Below, one piece after another: positions 14,823 to 23,336 of a stretch of 64,000 nt of DNA. Position 1 is the stretch's first letter. Every line of letters starts with the position of its first letter. This DNA comes from Bacillus sp. 123MFChir2 (GTDB taxonomy: Bacteria > Bacillota > Bacilli > Bacillales > Bacillaceae_G), in assembly GCF_000383235.1 (NCBI RefSeq), contig NZ_KB910929.1, positions 1 through 64,000 of the forward strand, read 5' to 3'. The notes below the pieces were generated by a model. That model did no database searches. It worked only from the letters and a program-made list of their open reading frames with translations, and had not been told where the DNA came from. The position numbers and the translations under genes were made by a program.

Positions 14823-16649
14823 ATGCGTGAGACTTTACAACAACGCTGGAGTTTGGAAGAGATTTTTCCTGGAGGAAGTGATTCTACTGACTTCAAATAT
14901 TTTCTTATGAAACTAGGAGAAGATATTTCTAAAGAAATAGCGACAACGATGGAAATTGAGGAACTGGAATCAATAAGTGGATACGAAGAATGGATCAAAC
15001 GAATGAATCGAATCCAAGAATTATCTATTCGCTTGCTTGAAGCAACTCACTTTGTGGAATGTTTGAAATCAGAAAATGTGGAAGATGAGCAGGCTATTAT
15101 GTTAAGTGAAAAAGTAAGGAATATCTCATCACAATTTGAGATTGTCGTAAGCGACGTTGAACGAACATTGGTGCATATACCAGACGATACTTGGGAGCAG
15201 TTATTACAGCTAGAACAGATCAAACCGATTGCTTATCCACTTCAAGAAAAAAGAGAAGAGGCGAGAGGGAAATTACCAGCAGCACAGGAACAGTTGATTC
15301 AAGATCTTTCTATTAATGGCTATCATGCATGGGTTAATTTACATAACTCTGTCATTGGAAAAACAAGGATTGTTCTTGAGGAAGACGGACAAAGGGAATA
15401 CCTTAATTTTGGACAAGCATATAATCGATTACATTCATCTATCAATCACCATAGTAGGAGGAATCTCGTAAATGCTTTACATAAGGAAAGTGAAAAAATA
15501 GCTGAGACATGCGCAGCAGCTCTAAATAACATTGCCGGTTTTCGATTACAGGTGTATAAACACCGAGGAATAGATTCCATTATAACAGAACCGCTCCGTT
15601 ACAATAGAATGTCACAAACAACGATTGATTCTATGTGGGAAGCTGTTAATCAAAGTAAGCCTATCATAACTTCGTATTTAACAAGAAAGGCACATTTACT
15701 AGGGTTAGAAAAAATGGATTGGTTCGATATATATGCGCCTATAGGCGAAGTAACGAAGACTTATACATATGAAGAAGCTGCTGACATAATCCTTACTGGG
15801 TTTCATTCTTTTAGCCCTAAATTAGCGGATTATACAAAAAGAGCATTTCAAGAAAGCTGGATTGATTCTGAAAACAGGAACACAAAAGCAAGTGGAGGAT
15901 TTTCAGCTAGATTTCCGCTAACGAAACAAGCTCGCATCTTTATGAATTTTCAAGGAACACATAATAATCTTGCTATACTTGCCCATGAATTAGGACATTC
16001 TTTTCATCAAGGTATTATTTCAAATGATGTTCCACCATTTGCCCAGCAGTATACGATGGCTGTTAGTGAAACAGCTTCTACCTTTGCTGAAACGATTATT
16101 TTAAATAAGGTCATTCAAGAGACTTCAAATGAACATGAGAAATTGCTCCTTCTAGAGGCAAAAATACAAAGTGCGCTTAGTTATTTAATCGGAGTACAGG
16201 GAAAGTATAGATTCGAAAAAGACTTTTATGAAATCCGAAAAGAGCGGATTGTAGGGGTCGATGAATTGAACCATTTGACGGAGAAGGCTCAGCGGTATGC
16301 ATTCAATGATTCTCTTGCTTCTTATCATAATTTTTCGTGGGTTTGGAGTCGGCATTTCTATTTCACAGATAAACCTTTTTATAATTTCCCGTATACATTT
16401 GGCTTTCTATTTAGCCAAGGCATCTATGCAAATGCCCTTCAAGAAGGACATTCATTTGAAGAGAAATATATAGATTTGCTTCGCGATACTGGCAGAATGA
16501 CTGCTGAGCAATTAGCATTTCACCATCTTGGCTTTGACTTAACAAAACAAGAATTTTGGGAGAAAGCAATGCAAATTGTTTTACAAGATATAAAAGATTT
16601 TCTTGCTTTAACAGAAAAGCCCTTGAGAGAGGAGGGAATGAAATGCTAA
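14823..16649 (+). CDS. M3-family oligoendopeptidase (PepF-like)
   Basis: 608 residues. The zinc site LAHELGHSFHQG (HEXXH) lies near residue 396, followed by the third ligand region SETASTFAET, the standard M3 pattern. Length fits PepF, which degrades peptides of roughly 7-17 residues in the cytoplasm. The frame is open from 14793; the ATG at 14823 follows GGGAGGCGGATGGG and is preferred. The last codons overlap the next start by 7 bases (ATGCTAA), so the kinase-like gene is translationally coupled. Confidence 0.88.
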   Translation: MRETLQQRWSLEEIFPGGSDSTDFKYFLMKLGEDISKEIATTMEIEELESISGYEEWIKRMNRIQELSIRLLEATHFVECLKSENVEDEQAIMLSEKVRNISSQFEIVVSDVERTLVHIPDDTWEQLLQLEQIKPIAYPLQEKREEARGKLPAAQEQLIQDLSINGYHAWVNLHNSVIGKTRIVLEEDGQREYLNFGQAYNRLHSSINHHSRRNLVNALHKESEKIAETCAAALNNIAGFRLQVYKHRGIDSIITEPLRYNRMSQTTIDSMWEAVNQSKPIITSYLTRKAHLLGLEKMDWFDIYAPIGEVTKTYTYEEAADIILTGFHSFSPKLADYTKRAFQESWIDSENRNTKASGGFSARFPLTKQARIFMNFQGTHNNLAILAHELGHSFHQGIISNDVPPFAQQYTMAVSETASTFAETIILNKVIQETSNEHEKLLLLEAKIQSALSYLIGVQGKYRFEKDFYEIRKERIVGVDELNHLTEKAQRYAFNDSLASYHNFSWVWSRHFYFTDKPFYNFPYTFGFLFSQGIYANALQEGHSFEEKYIDLLRDTGRMTAEQLAFHHLGFDLTKQEFWEKAMQIVLQDIKDFLALTEKPLREEGMKC

Positions 16650-17557
16650 ATGTAGCATCAAAAACAGAAGAGTTAAGAACGAAATTACAAAACATATTAA
16701 CGAGAGAATATAAAGAGTTAGGGATTGGAAGCTTAGAAGTAGCAGGAAGCGGCGTCCAAAATATTGTGTTTCGAGGGGATTCTGAAACAAGTTCCTTTGC
16801 TTTTCGTGTACCATGGGAGCGTGAAGTTGCTAATATAAATGAAAATTCATTTAGCAGTCGCCTTTCATTGCAAAAGGAAGCAAAGCTCTCTGCGTTTTGT
16901 CATTCTCAAGGAATTGCTGTGCCAGCTGTTCATGGACTGCACCTTTCTGAGGAACTTGATTTTTTAATTTCGGATTATATAGTTACTGACGCTACTTCGA
17001 TTTCTTCTTACAAAATTGGAGAATTAACCAATACGCTTCATCATATGTCGATTGAAGGTCTAAATTACGAAAATGAAAATAGAAGATCAACAGAAAATCA
17101 TATAGCCGAGCGCCTCGTTAAAAGACTACAATCATTTAACGAAATTACTTCTTTACGTATCTCATTTCCAAAAGCAGAAGAAATTGAAGCGATTTTAAAG
17201 GAGGGAGAACAGGTAAAGAGGCTGCTCCATATGGATATTCGACCTGCCAATATAATTGGCCAAGGCGGAGAAATTCAGGCAATTGTCGACTGGGATAATG
17301 CTCTCATTGGTCATCCGCTTCTCGAACTAATGAGAATAGCAGAAGTAAATGAAGTGAATTGGAGCGAATTTAAAGCCGGGTATAAAAATGAGCATATTTT
17401 TGATTCTCTTCCTAAAATTATTTGTCTGTTTTACAGGCTTGATACGGCAGTGATGCTTGCAAATCTTTTTATTGCTCAGCTTAAACTAAAAGATAAAGGC
17501 CTTTATTATAAAGAACGTGTTGAAGCAATTAGTAACGAAATACATAAAATTTTATAA
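16643..17557 (+). CDS. Aminoglycoside phosphotransferase (APH)-family kinase
   Basis: 304 residues. The catalytic loop HMDIRPANII (Asp base, Asn metal ligand) and the metal-binding IVDWDNA are the APH/choline-kinase equivalents of HxDxxxxN and DFG. The N-lobe has a glycine-poor nucleotide loop around SGVQNIVFRG. It could modify an antibiotic or phosphorylate a small hydroxylated metabolite; the coupling to a peptidase gene gives no clear substrate. ATG at 16643 follows GAGAGGAGGG, inside the peptidase tail. Overlap of 7 bases. Drug resistance should not be assumed from family alone. Confidence 0.8.
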   Translation: MLNVASKTEELRTKLQNILTREYKELGIGSLEVAGSGVQNIVFRGDSETSSFAFRVPWEREVANINENSFSSRLSLQKEAKLSAFCHSQGIAVPAVHGLHLSEELDFLISDYIVTDATSISSYKIGELTNTLHHMSIEGLNYENENRRSTENHIAERLVKRLQSFNEITSLRISFPKAEEIEAILKEGEQVKRLLHMDIRPANIIGQGGEIQAIVDWDNALIGHPLLELMRIAEVNEVNWSEFKAGYKNEHIFDSLPKIICLFYRLDTAVMLANLFIAQLKLKDKGLYYKERVEAISNEIHKIL

Positions 17558-17591
17558 AGTGAAGTTTTATAAAAATAGAAATTTGAAAACC

Positions 17592-17700
17592 GAAATAAAA
17601 AGCATCTTTTTTTAGGTGGGCGAGAGCATCTGGCATGCGTAGAAGCGGTCAGTGCCTATTTCTGCCACGTGCGAAATTTAAAACAAAGGGAGAAAGCTAG
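17592..17700 (+). repeat. Dispersed repeat family A, copy 4
   Basis: TTTTTTAGGTGGGCGAGAGC, ATCTGGC, AGCGGTCAGTGCC, CCACGTGCGAAA and TTTAAAACAAAG in family order, in the gap after the kinase gene. Confidence 0.75.
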
Positions 17701-17786
17701 TAGAGATTATGCTGTGTCTTCCATAGCAGAGATTTGTATGTTAGTAAATATATATAATGATTGCTTCTATGAAGGGAGAGGGAATC

Positions 17787-18524
17787 GTGAAACAAGAAAA
17801 TCTAAAAGTGTATGATCAGAGATATCAACTAATTTATGAATCAGGGATACAATTTTGGAATCAGCATGAACCGCCTCCTCAATTATTGCAACTTGTTGAA
17901 GAGCTAGCAGAAGGAGATAAATGTATTGAATTTGGTTGCGGGGAAGGACATGAATCTCGGATGTTAGCTTCAAAAGGGTTTCATGTAACGGCGATAGACT
18001 TATCCCCTACAGTTATTAAACATGCTATTAACAATACACATAAAGATTTAGATGTTAAGTATTTAGTTGGTGATGTTACAGATCTTACTAATCTTGGGAT
18101 AGCAAGTCATACATACGAATTAGCCGTTAATGTAGGATGCTTACATATGATGGCAGAAGATGAAGATCGAATTGCACACTTAAAGGAAGTGAAACGAGTT
18201 CTGAAAAGTGGTGGATTATTCTTTTTACAAAATGGATTAGCTTTAGATAGTGTGGTGCCTAAATCAACCGAAGAGGAACATATATTAGAAGAGTTACGAT
18301 CATTTCACAAACACCAACCTAATCCTGGTGAATTAATAAGTATGCAGGTCTCTACTCCTGAAGGTATAAAAGAGGTTGAAGTGCCTCTATGTCCTGCCGG
18401 AAGAACATTATCAATACAAGAATATGTAACAGAATTAGAGGCGGTTGGATTCTCTATCGTATTTGCAGAACAAGGCGGCGGAGCAAATATGCCTTTTGAA
18501 GCTATTATTGTAGCGAAATCCTAG
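17787..18524 (+). CDS. Class I SAM-dependent methyltransferase
   Basis: 245 residues. CIEFGCGEGHESRML is motif I for SAM, VTAIDLSP is motif II, and LKEVKRVLKSGGLFFLQNG is the post-motif strand. The C-terminal part is cysteine-poor with no fused domain. The substrate cannot be told; the fold is like ubiquinone/tellurite-type small-molecule methyltransferases. The frame opens at an ATG at 17757, but the GTG at 17787 sits after GGGAGAGGG and fits family length. Stand-alone gene after a repeat. Confidence 0.8.
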   Translation: MKQENLKVYDQRYQLIYESGIQFWNQHEPPPQLLQLVEELAEGDKCIEFGCGEGHESRMLASKGFHVTAIDLSPTVIKHAINNTHKDLDVKYLVGDVTDLTNLGIASHTYELAVNVGCLHMMAEDEDRIAHLKEVKRVLKSGGLFFLQNGLALDSVVPKSTEEEHILEELRSFHKHQPNPGELISMQVSTPEGIKEVEVPLCPAGRTLSIQEYVTELEAVGFSIVFAEQGGGANMPFEAIIVAKS

Positions 18525-18572
18525 ATTAAGACATTTTATATGGAATATATACTATAGCTAGGAGAAAAAAAC

Positions 18573-19070
18573 ATGGATGTCAATTTAGAAATTGAAAAAG
18601 TAAAACTAGAGGATAAAACAGTTTTAAAGAATTTGACGGAACTATATAAATACGATTTTAGCGAATTTGATCCGGAAGATGTGAATGAGCATGGTTTATA
18701 TGAATATATGTACGTAGATCATTATTTTACAGAGGAAGGTCGCTTTCCGTTTTTTATAAAAGTGAATGGAAAGTATGCAGGATTCGCGCTGATCCGAGAG
18801 GTTGAGGAAAATGGCCGGACATACTATTCGATGTCAGAATTTTTTGTTATGAAAAAGTATCGTAAAAGTGGTGTAGGAAGACACGCAGCCTTACAATTGT
18901 TTTCTAAATTCCATGGGGAATGGGAAGTCGCAGAGATGGAAGAAAATGTTCCAGCTCAAGCATTTTGGAGGAAAGTCATTTCTTTATACACAAATAATGA
19001 GTATCGGGAGATTAGGAAAGCAGATTGGGACGGACCGATTCAAGTGTTTGATTCGAGAGGGAGTATGTAA
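18573..19070 (+). CDS. GNAT-family N-acetyltransferase
   Basis: 165 residues. The acetyl-CoA loop FVMKKYRKSGVGRHAALQLF (motif A, R-x-x-G-x-G) is clear, preceded by a beta strand and followed by an ENVPAQAFWRKV segment. TAGGAGAA precedes the ATG. The substrate is unknown. It is 48 bases after the methyltransferase gene on the same strand and may share its transcript. Confidence 0.82.
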   Translation: MDVNLEIEKVKLEDKTVLKNLTELYKYDFSEFDPEDVNEHGLYEYMYVDHYFTEEGRFPFFIKVNGKYAGFALIREVEENGRTYYSMSEFFVMKKYRKSGVGRHAALQLFSKFHGEWEVAEMEENVPAQAFWRKVISLYTNNEYREIRKADWDGPIQVFDSRGSM

Positions 19071-19143
19071 GCGTTGTAAAGTTATTTAAATTCGATATGG
19101 AAATATAAGAGCCTTGCTATATTTTCTTGTAGTAAGACTCTTT

Positions 19144-19775
19144 AAAGTTGTTTAATTCTTATTGTACTAAAGCACCCGTTACTCTATTTAGTTAGATAAG
19201 TTATTTATTAGAAAAATTATCAATCGCTTGAATAGCTAGTTTCAACGCTTTTATTCTTCTTTCTAAAAGCGTTCTTTGGGGACTACCAGCCTTTGACTTA
19301 TCATAAATGTTCTCAATTGATGGAAGCAAACCAGTAAGAACATTGCGAGCTGCTGTTAAATCTTCATGAGTGTAATGATGGGGTCTTTGATTCCAAACGT
19401 TTTCTAGCATTGCTAAGCCGATGCAAACAGCTTTGAGTCGTTTCTTTACTAAGGTAGTATTTGCGCCTTTCTGAGTCATCTGTGACAAGGCATTTTCGCG
19501 TTTACTGATTGTCGATTGTAAAGATTTTATTGATTCCAATTTATCTACATTTGATATGTTTTCCATGTTAGTACTGTCCCTTCTTCATTTTTGAATTATT
19601 TTTCTTGATACTTGATAAAATCGTTAAGAATCTAATTTCACTCGCAATATTTTAACATAAATAACCAACTTTATTTGAGATGGATTCTCAATAATTTGGT
19701 CCAATTGTTGAACACAAGTTAATTAACACTCTTCAACTAACCTGCCTGTTAGTCCAATAAGAATTAAACAACTTT
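19144..19775. mobile_element. Candidate cassette: one gene between 27-bp terminal inverted repeats
   Basis: 19144-19170 and the reverse complement of 19749-19775 agree at 26 of 27 bases (AAAGTTGTTTAATTCTTATT then T/G, ACTAA). Between them lies a single leftward gene, its AT-rich promoter region and little else. The layout is that of a non-autonomous, MITE-like cassette carrying one cargo gene. No transposase is inside. I could not identify a convincing target-site duplication. Confidence 0.5.
19201..19566 (-). CDS. Hypothetical helical protein, 121 aa
   Basis: No family recognised. The protein is mostly helical, basic, with two similar stretches: LVKKRLKAVCIGLAMLENV near the middle and LLERRIKALKLAIQAIDNF at the end. 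These look like an internal repeat of an R/K-R-x-KA-x-x-x-x-A-x-x-x-x-N/D pattern. An N-terminal segment (residues 8-30) could form a coiled coil. Start ATG at 19566 follows GAAGGGAC. It is the only gene inside the inverted-repeat frame at 19144-19775, with neighbours facing the other way, which suggests recent arrival. Confidence 0.55.
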   Translation of the reverse strand: MENISNVDKLESIKSLQSTISKRENALSQMTQKGANTTLVKKRLKAVCIGLAMLENVWNQRPHHYTHEDLTAARNVLTGLLPSIENIYDKSKAGSPQRTLLERRIKALKLAIQAIDNFSNK

Positions 19776-19839
19776 ATTATTTTTTTAACAACTTTTTTGC
19801 CACTTAACAAGTGTTTCTATACATTATGGAGGGGATATC

Positions 19840-20271
19840 ATGGTACTGCAAAGAGTAAGCTTAATAACAATTGGTGCGTTTAACTTACCGGTTCTTCGCA
19901 CGTTTTATAAAAGCTTAGGATGGGAAGAGACAGAAATAAGTTCAGATACTTACGCTGCGTTTAAAACGGCGGGTGTTATTCTTTCGATTTTTCCTATTGA
20001 GGAGTTAGCAAAGGATGCTGGTGTTTCCATTACTCAAAATATAGAAACTTTTCGCGGTGTAACGTTTGCGATTAACGTAGATCACCCTGAACAAGTTGAT
20101 ACTACAATCGAGGAAATTCGCAAAGTAGGCGGAAGAATTTTCCGTGAGCCAAGCGATGCTTTCTGGGGAGGACGAACAGCTTATTTTGCTGATCCTGAAA
20201 ACAATCTTTGGGAGATTGCTTGGAATCCTGATTCTGTATTTGATGAAAGAGGAGCTATGCTTGCGTTTTAA
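19840..20271 (+). CDS. VOC-family (glyoxalase-like) protein
   Basis: 143 residues. The first half starts VSLITIGAFNLPVLRTFYKSLGW, typical of VOC proteins; the second half ends TAYFADPENNLWEIAWNPD, with the C-terminal metal Glu in WEIAW. The N-terminal strand has no His at the usual metal position (ITIGAF), so it may bind ligand without metal, like bleomycin-binding relatives. ATG follows GGAGGGG. It is followed after 21 bases by a broken deaminase gene. Confidence 0.78.
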   Translation: MVLQRVSLITIGAFNLPVLRTFYKSLGWEETEISSDTYAAFKTAGVILSIFPIEELAKDAGVSITQNIETFRGVTFAINVDHPEQVDTTIEEIRKVGGRIFREPSDAFWGGRTAYFADPENNLWEIAWNPDSVFDERGAMLAF

Positions 20272-20292
20272 TTATTAGAAAGGGAATTTTAT

Positions 20293-20727
20293 ATGAATAT
20301 GAAAACTTATCCTGTAACATCAGATGATTTGAAGTTAATTTAGGAAGCGACGACGAAAATTAAGACCTTATATAAAGAAAATTGTCATCATGTGGGTGCA
20401 GCATTGCGTACTATATCTGGTGAAATTGTATCAGCTGTTCATATTGAAGCGTATGTAGGGCGAGTTACGGTTTGTGCGGAAGCAATCGCAATTGGTAGTG
20501 CAATATCAAATGGTCATAAAGGGTTTGGTACCATTGTGGCTGTTCGTCATCCCTATTCAGATGAACCGAATCAAGAAATTACAGTAGTAAGTCCGTGTGG
20601 CATGTGCAGAGAACTTATTTCAGATTATGCGCCTCATTGTTTTGTACTTTTAGAGGTTGGCAATGAAATTATTAAAACGACAGTTGATGAATTAATTCCT
20701 TATAAGTATAAAAGAAAGTCAACTTAA
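20293..20727 (+). pseudogene. Cytidine/blasticidin-S deaminase-like gene with in-frame TAG
   Basis: The ATG at 20293 follows AAAGGGAA. Codon 17 is TAG (20341-20343), then the same frame continues for 127 codons with an intact deaminase: HIEAYVGR, VCAEAIAIG (zinc Cys and catalytic Glu) and SPCGMCRE (paired zinc Cys). Downstream GTG at 20392 could restart translation but has no ribosome binding site and would drop about 33 residues. One point change (for example from CAG, AAG or GAG) would explain it. The absence of other damage suggests the mutation is recent, or a sequencing error. Confidence 0.8.
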
Positions 20728-20736
20728 TAAATGTAG

Positions 20737-20815
20737 TCTATATATGTATGACGAGAGCATCTGGCCGTGCATAGAAACGGTCAGTGTTTTTTCATGCATT
20801 TAGAATGTTGAACAT
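20737..20815 (+). repeat. Dispersed repeat family A, copy 5 (truncated)
   Basis: Keeps only the middle of the element: GACGAGAGCATCTGGCCGTG, CATAGAAACGGTCAGTG. The TTTAAAACAAA part is lost. Confidence 0.6.
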
Positions 20816-20880
20816 TGTCGAAGTGTCTTTATTTCTTGTCGAAGCGCCGATATATTGAGAAAAGTGGTCGATATATTCGA

Positions 20881-20958
20881 AAACTCCTTCTTATATATTA
20901 GTAAACATATAAGAAGGAGTTGATCAAAGAGATATCTACATCTTTTTGATCAACTCCT
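20881..20958 (-). terminator. Two overlapping, mutually exclusive hairpins after the M29 peptidase gene
   Basis: AACTCCTTCTTATAT (20881-20895) is the exact inverse of 20906-20920. AAGGAGTTGATCAAA (20913-20927) is the exact inverse of 20944-20958. The shared segment 20913-20920 can pair either way. For the leftward peptidase transcript the 20944-20958 hairpin forms first and should terminate. Confidence 0.6.
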
Positions 20959-20967
20959 TTGTCTATC

Positions 20968-22083
20968 TTATTTCAAGTTCTCAGGGTTTAATGCTTCTAA
21001 TTCAGGTACAACGAAGCGGCCGTCTTTACGGATTAATACGTCGTCGAAGTAAATTTCACCGCCGCCGTATTCAGGGCGCTGGATGCATACTAAATCCCAG
21101 TGGATGTTAGAGTTGTTGCCATTCCATGCATCGTCATATGCTTGTCCAGGTGTGAAGTGGAAGCTGCCGTCGATTTTCTCATCGAATAGAATATCGCCCA
21201 TTGGATGTAAAATGTATGGGTTTACGCCGATTGCGAATTCACCAACGTAGCGTGCACCTTCGTCTGTATCGAAAATTTTGTTAATGCGCTCTGTATCGTT
21301 TGCAGTTGCTTCAACGATTTGACCGTCTTTAAATGTAAGTTTTACATTTTCGAACATGTAACCGTTGTAAGGAGATGGTGTGTTGTAAGAAACTGTACCG
21401 TTAACAGAATCGCGAACAGGCGCAGAGTATACTTCGCCGTCTGGAATATTTAAGTGACCAGCACATTTAACTGCCGGGATGTCTTTAATAGAGAATGTTA
21501 AGTCAGTGCCAGGTCCAACAAGACGCACTTTATCTGTTTTGTTCATGAACTCAACAAGGTTGTCCATCGCTTTATCCATTTTCGCGTAGTCTAAGTTACA
21601 TACGTCAAAGTAGAAGTCTTCAAATCCTTCTGTGCTCATTTTTGCAAGCTGTGCCATTGCAGCATTTGGATAGCGCAGTACAACCCATCTTGTTTTTGGA
21701 ACACGAATGTCTCTATGTACTTTTTTGCCTACTGTGTTACCGTAAACTTTCATGCGCTCACTTGGAACGTCCGCTTGTTCATTTACGTTATCACCAGAGC
21801 GAAGTCCGATATAAGCATCCATATCTTTCATTACGCTTGCTTCATATGCAGCGATTTGCTCGAAATGTTCTTCTGTTGCGCCCATCATTAAAGAGCGGTC
21901 TACTTGATGATCTTTTAATAGTACGAATGGATAACCACCAGCTTCATATGCAGCTTTTACAAGTGCTGTTACTAGCTCTTTTTGTAAGCCGAAGTTTTCG
22001 ATTAATACTTTTTCGCCTTTTTGTAAACGAATAGAGTAATTAATTAAATTTTTTGCTAATGTTTCAATACGTGGGTCTTTCAT
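20968..22083 (-). CDS. M29-family aminopeptidase (AmpS/PepS-like)
   Basis: 371 residues, near the low end for thermophilic aminopeptidase T/AmpS relatives. Conserved family features are visible: an N-terminal RLQKGEKVLIENFG, VGPGTDLTFSI, IPDGEVYSAP (metal-site Glu), EFAIGVNPYI and a C-terminal HWDLVCIQRPEYGGGEIYFD with metal ligands His and Asp. It removes N-terminal residues from peptides in the cytoplasm using two metal ions. Start ATG follows a GGGAGGTTTT site. Stand-alone, with its own hairpins downstream. Confidence 0.88.
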   Translation of the reverse strand: MKDPRIETLAKNLINYSIRLQKGEKVLIENFGLQKELVTALVKAAYEAGGYPFVLLKDHQVDRSLMMGATEEHFEQIAAYEASVMKDMDAYIGLRSGDNVNEQADVPSERMKVYGNTVGKKVHRDIRVPKTRWVVLRYPNAAMAQLAKMSTEGFEDFYFDVCNLDYAKMDKAMDNLVEFMNKTDKVRLVGPGTDLTFSIKDIPAVKCAGHLNIPDGEVYSAPVRDSVNGTVSYNTPSPYNGYMFENVKLTFKDGQIVEATANDTERINKIFDTDEGARYVGEFAIGVNPYILHPMGDILFDEKIDGSFHFTPGQAYDDAWNGNNSNIHWDLVCIQRPEYGGGEIYFDDVLIRKDGRFVVPELEALNPENLK

Positions 22084-22282
22084 ATGTAAAACCTCCCTTA
22101 TATATGTATCCTTCCTTATTGTAACCTACTTATCTAAATTTGTTTAATGATTTATCGAAATATTGGCAAGAAAATTATAAATGTACAACGTAAAATTCAT
22201 AGCCAAATATGGAACAATTAGAATGAAACGGAAAATGATTGTATAATAGAAAAAAGCATAAAAATATAAAGGAGTGATTCGG

Positions 22283-22786
22283 ATGCAAATTCTTTTATAC
22301 GTCAGTGTAGCCATTATCGCAATTGCGTTTGCTGTATTAGTTGTTTATGTATGTCGAACATTACTATCTGTTCAAAAGACGTTAGAAAATGTCGCAAGTA
22401 CGATGGAAGGCCTGGAAAAACAAATGCAAGGCATTACAGTGGAAACAGAGCAACTTCTTCATAAAACAAATGCATTAGCAGATGATATTCAACAAAAATC
22501 ACAGTCATTAAATAAAGTGATGGAAGGTGTGGAGGGAATCGGAACAACGATTCATTCCTTAAACACACGATTACGCGGCGTTTCTGACTCTGTTGCCCAT
22601 CAAGTAGAAAATAATGCTGATAAAGTAGCACAAGTTGTGCAATGGAGTAATGCAGTCATTGATGTGTATAATCGTTTCCGGGCAAGAAAGAAAGAAGAGG
22701 AAGTAGAGCAGTTTGAAAGAACAGAGAAAAAGCCGAAAAAAGAGAAGAAATTACCGCGACTTCCGATTCGAATGAGAGGCGAATAA
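22283..22786 (+). CDS. ytxG: DUF948 membrane-anchored protein YtxG
   Basis: 167 residues. One N-terminal hydrophobic helix (about residues 2-24), then a long heptad-like region rich in Gln, Glu, Lys and Val (coiled coil) and a basic tail with a KKPKKEKK stretch. This is the DUF948 layout of B. subtilis YtxG, a general-stress protein. The ATG at 22283 is 8 bases after AAAGGAG; the GTG at 22274 is too close to that site. It is followed after one base by ytxJ, as in B. subtilis. Confidence 0.85.
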   Translation: MQILLYVSVAIIAIAFAVLVVYVCRTLLSVQKTLENVASTMEGLEKQMQGITVETEQLLHKTNALADDIQQKSQSLNKVMEGVEGIGTTIHSLNTRLRGVSDSVAHQVENNADKVAQVVQWSNAVIDVYNRFRARKKEEEVEQFERTEKKPKKEKKLPRLPIRMRGE

Positions 22787-22787
22787 T

Positions 22788-23114
22788 ATGAGCATGACAA
22801 AAATTGAAACAATGGAACAGTTTGAAGAAATCATAGCAAGTAAAGAGCCATATATCTTGTTTAAACATAGCACAACATGTCCGATTAGCCACGGTGGTTT
22901 CACAGCGTTTCAAGAATACCTTGATGAAGAGCAAGCTGTGCCAGCCTATTATTTATATGTACAAGATGCACGTCCAGTTTCTAACAAAATCGCGGAGTGC
23001 TTTGGAATTAGACATGAATCGCCGCAAGTATTATACATAAAAGGTGGAAAAGTGCTCTGGCATGCATCGCATTGGAACATTACGAAGCAAGCGTTAAAAG
23101 AAAATATTAAGTAA
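22788..23114 (+). CDS. ytxJ: Bacilliredoxin BrxC/YtxJ-type thiol protein
   Basis: 108 residues with a thioredoxin-like fold. HSTTCPIS holds a single active Cys in a TCPIS motif, the hallmark of bacilliredoxin BrxC (YtxJ), which removes bacillithiol from S-bacillithiolated proteins. A cis-Pro region ESPQVLYIKGGKVLWH follows. It lies one base after ytxG. A hairpin terminator follows at 23120. Confidence 0.88.
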   Translation: MSMTKIETMEQFEEIIASKEPYILFKHSTTCPISHGGFTAFQEYLDEEQAVPAYYLYVQDARPVSNKIAECFGIRHESPQVLYIKGGKVLWHASHWNITKQALKENIK

Positions 23115-23119
23115 GGTAA

Positions 23120-23144
23120 AGCAAGCAAATGCGCTTGCTTTTTT
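23120..23144 (+). terminator. Terminator of ytxG-ytxJ
   Basis: AGCAAGC pairs with GCTTGCT around a 6-base loop, followed by TTTTT. Confidence 0.75.
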
Positions 23145-23336
23145 GTTTGCTGAAAATAGTATTGATGGTCTATATTTCTTTACGGTTAAATGAAGGGAAA
23201 ATAACAATTCCACACGCAGTCTCATGCGATGTGTATGAAGTGACATCTGCATATGTATCATATATAATAAGTTATCTTATGAATGATATTTATATTTGTT
23301 AGTATACATATAACACTTGAAAGAGGTGGCTTTATT

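Noticed and set aside
16643-17557. Aminoglycoside phosphotransferase-like gene as a resistance gene
   Set aside because: Only the family-level kinase motifs are visible; many members act on metabolites, and coupling to a peptidase gene does not suggest resistance.
20341-20343. TAG in the deaminase gene as programmed recoding
   Set aside because: No pyrrolysine machinery or stimulatory structure is evident and Bacillus does not normally use it; a point mutation is simpler.
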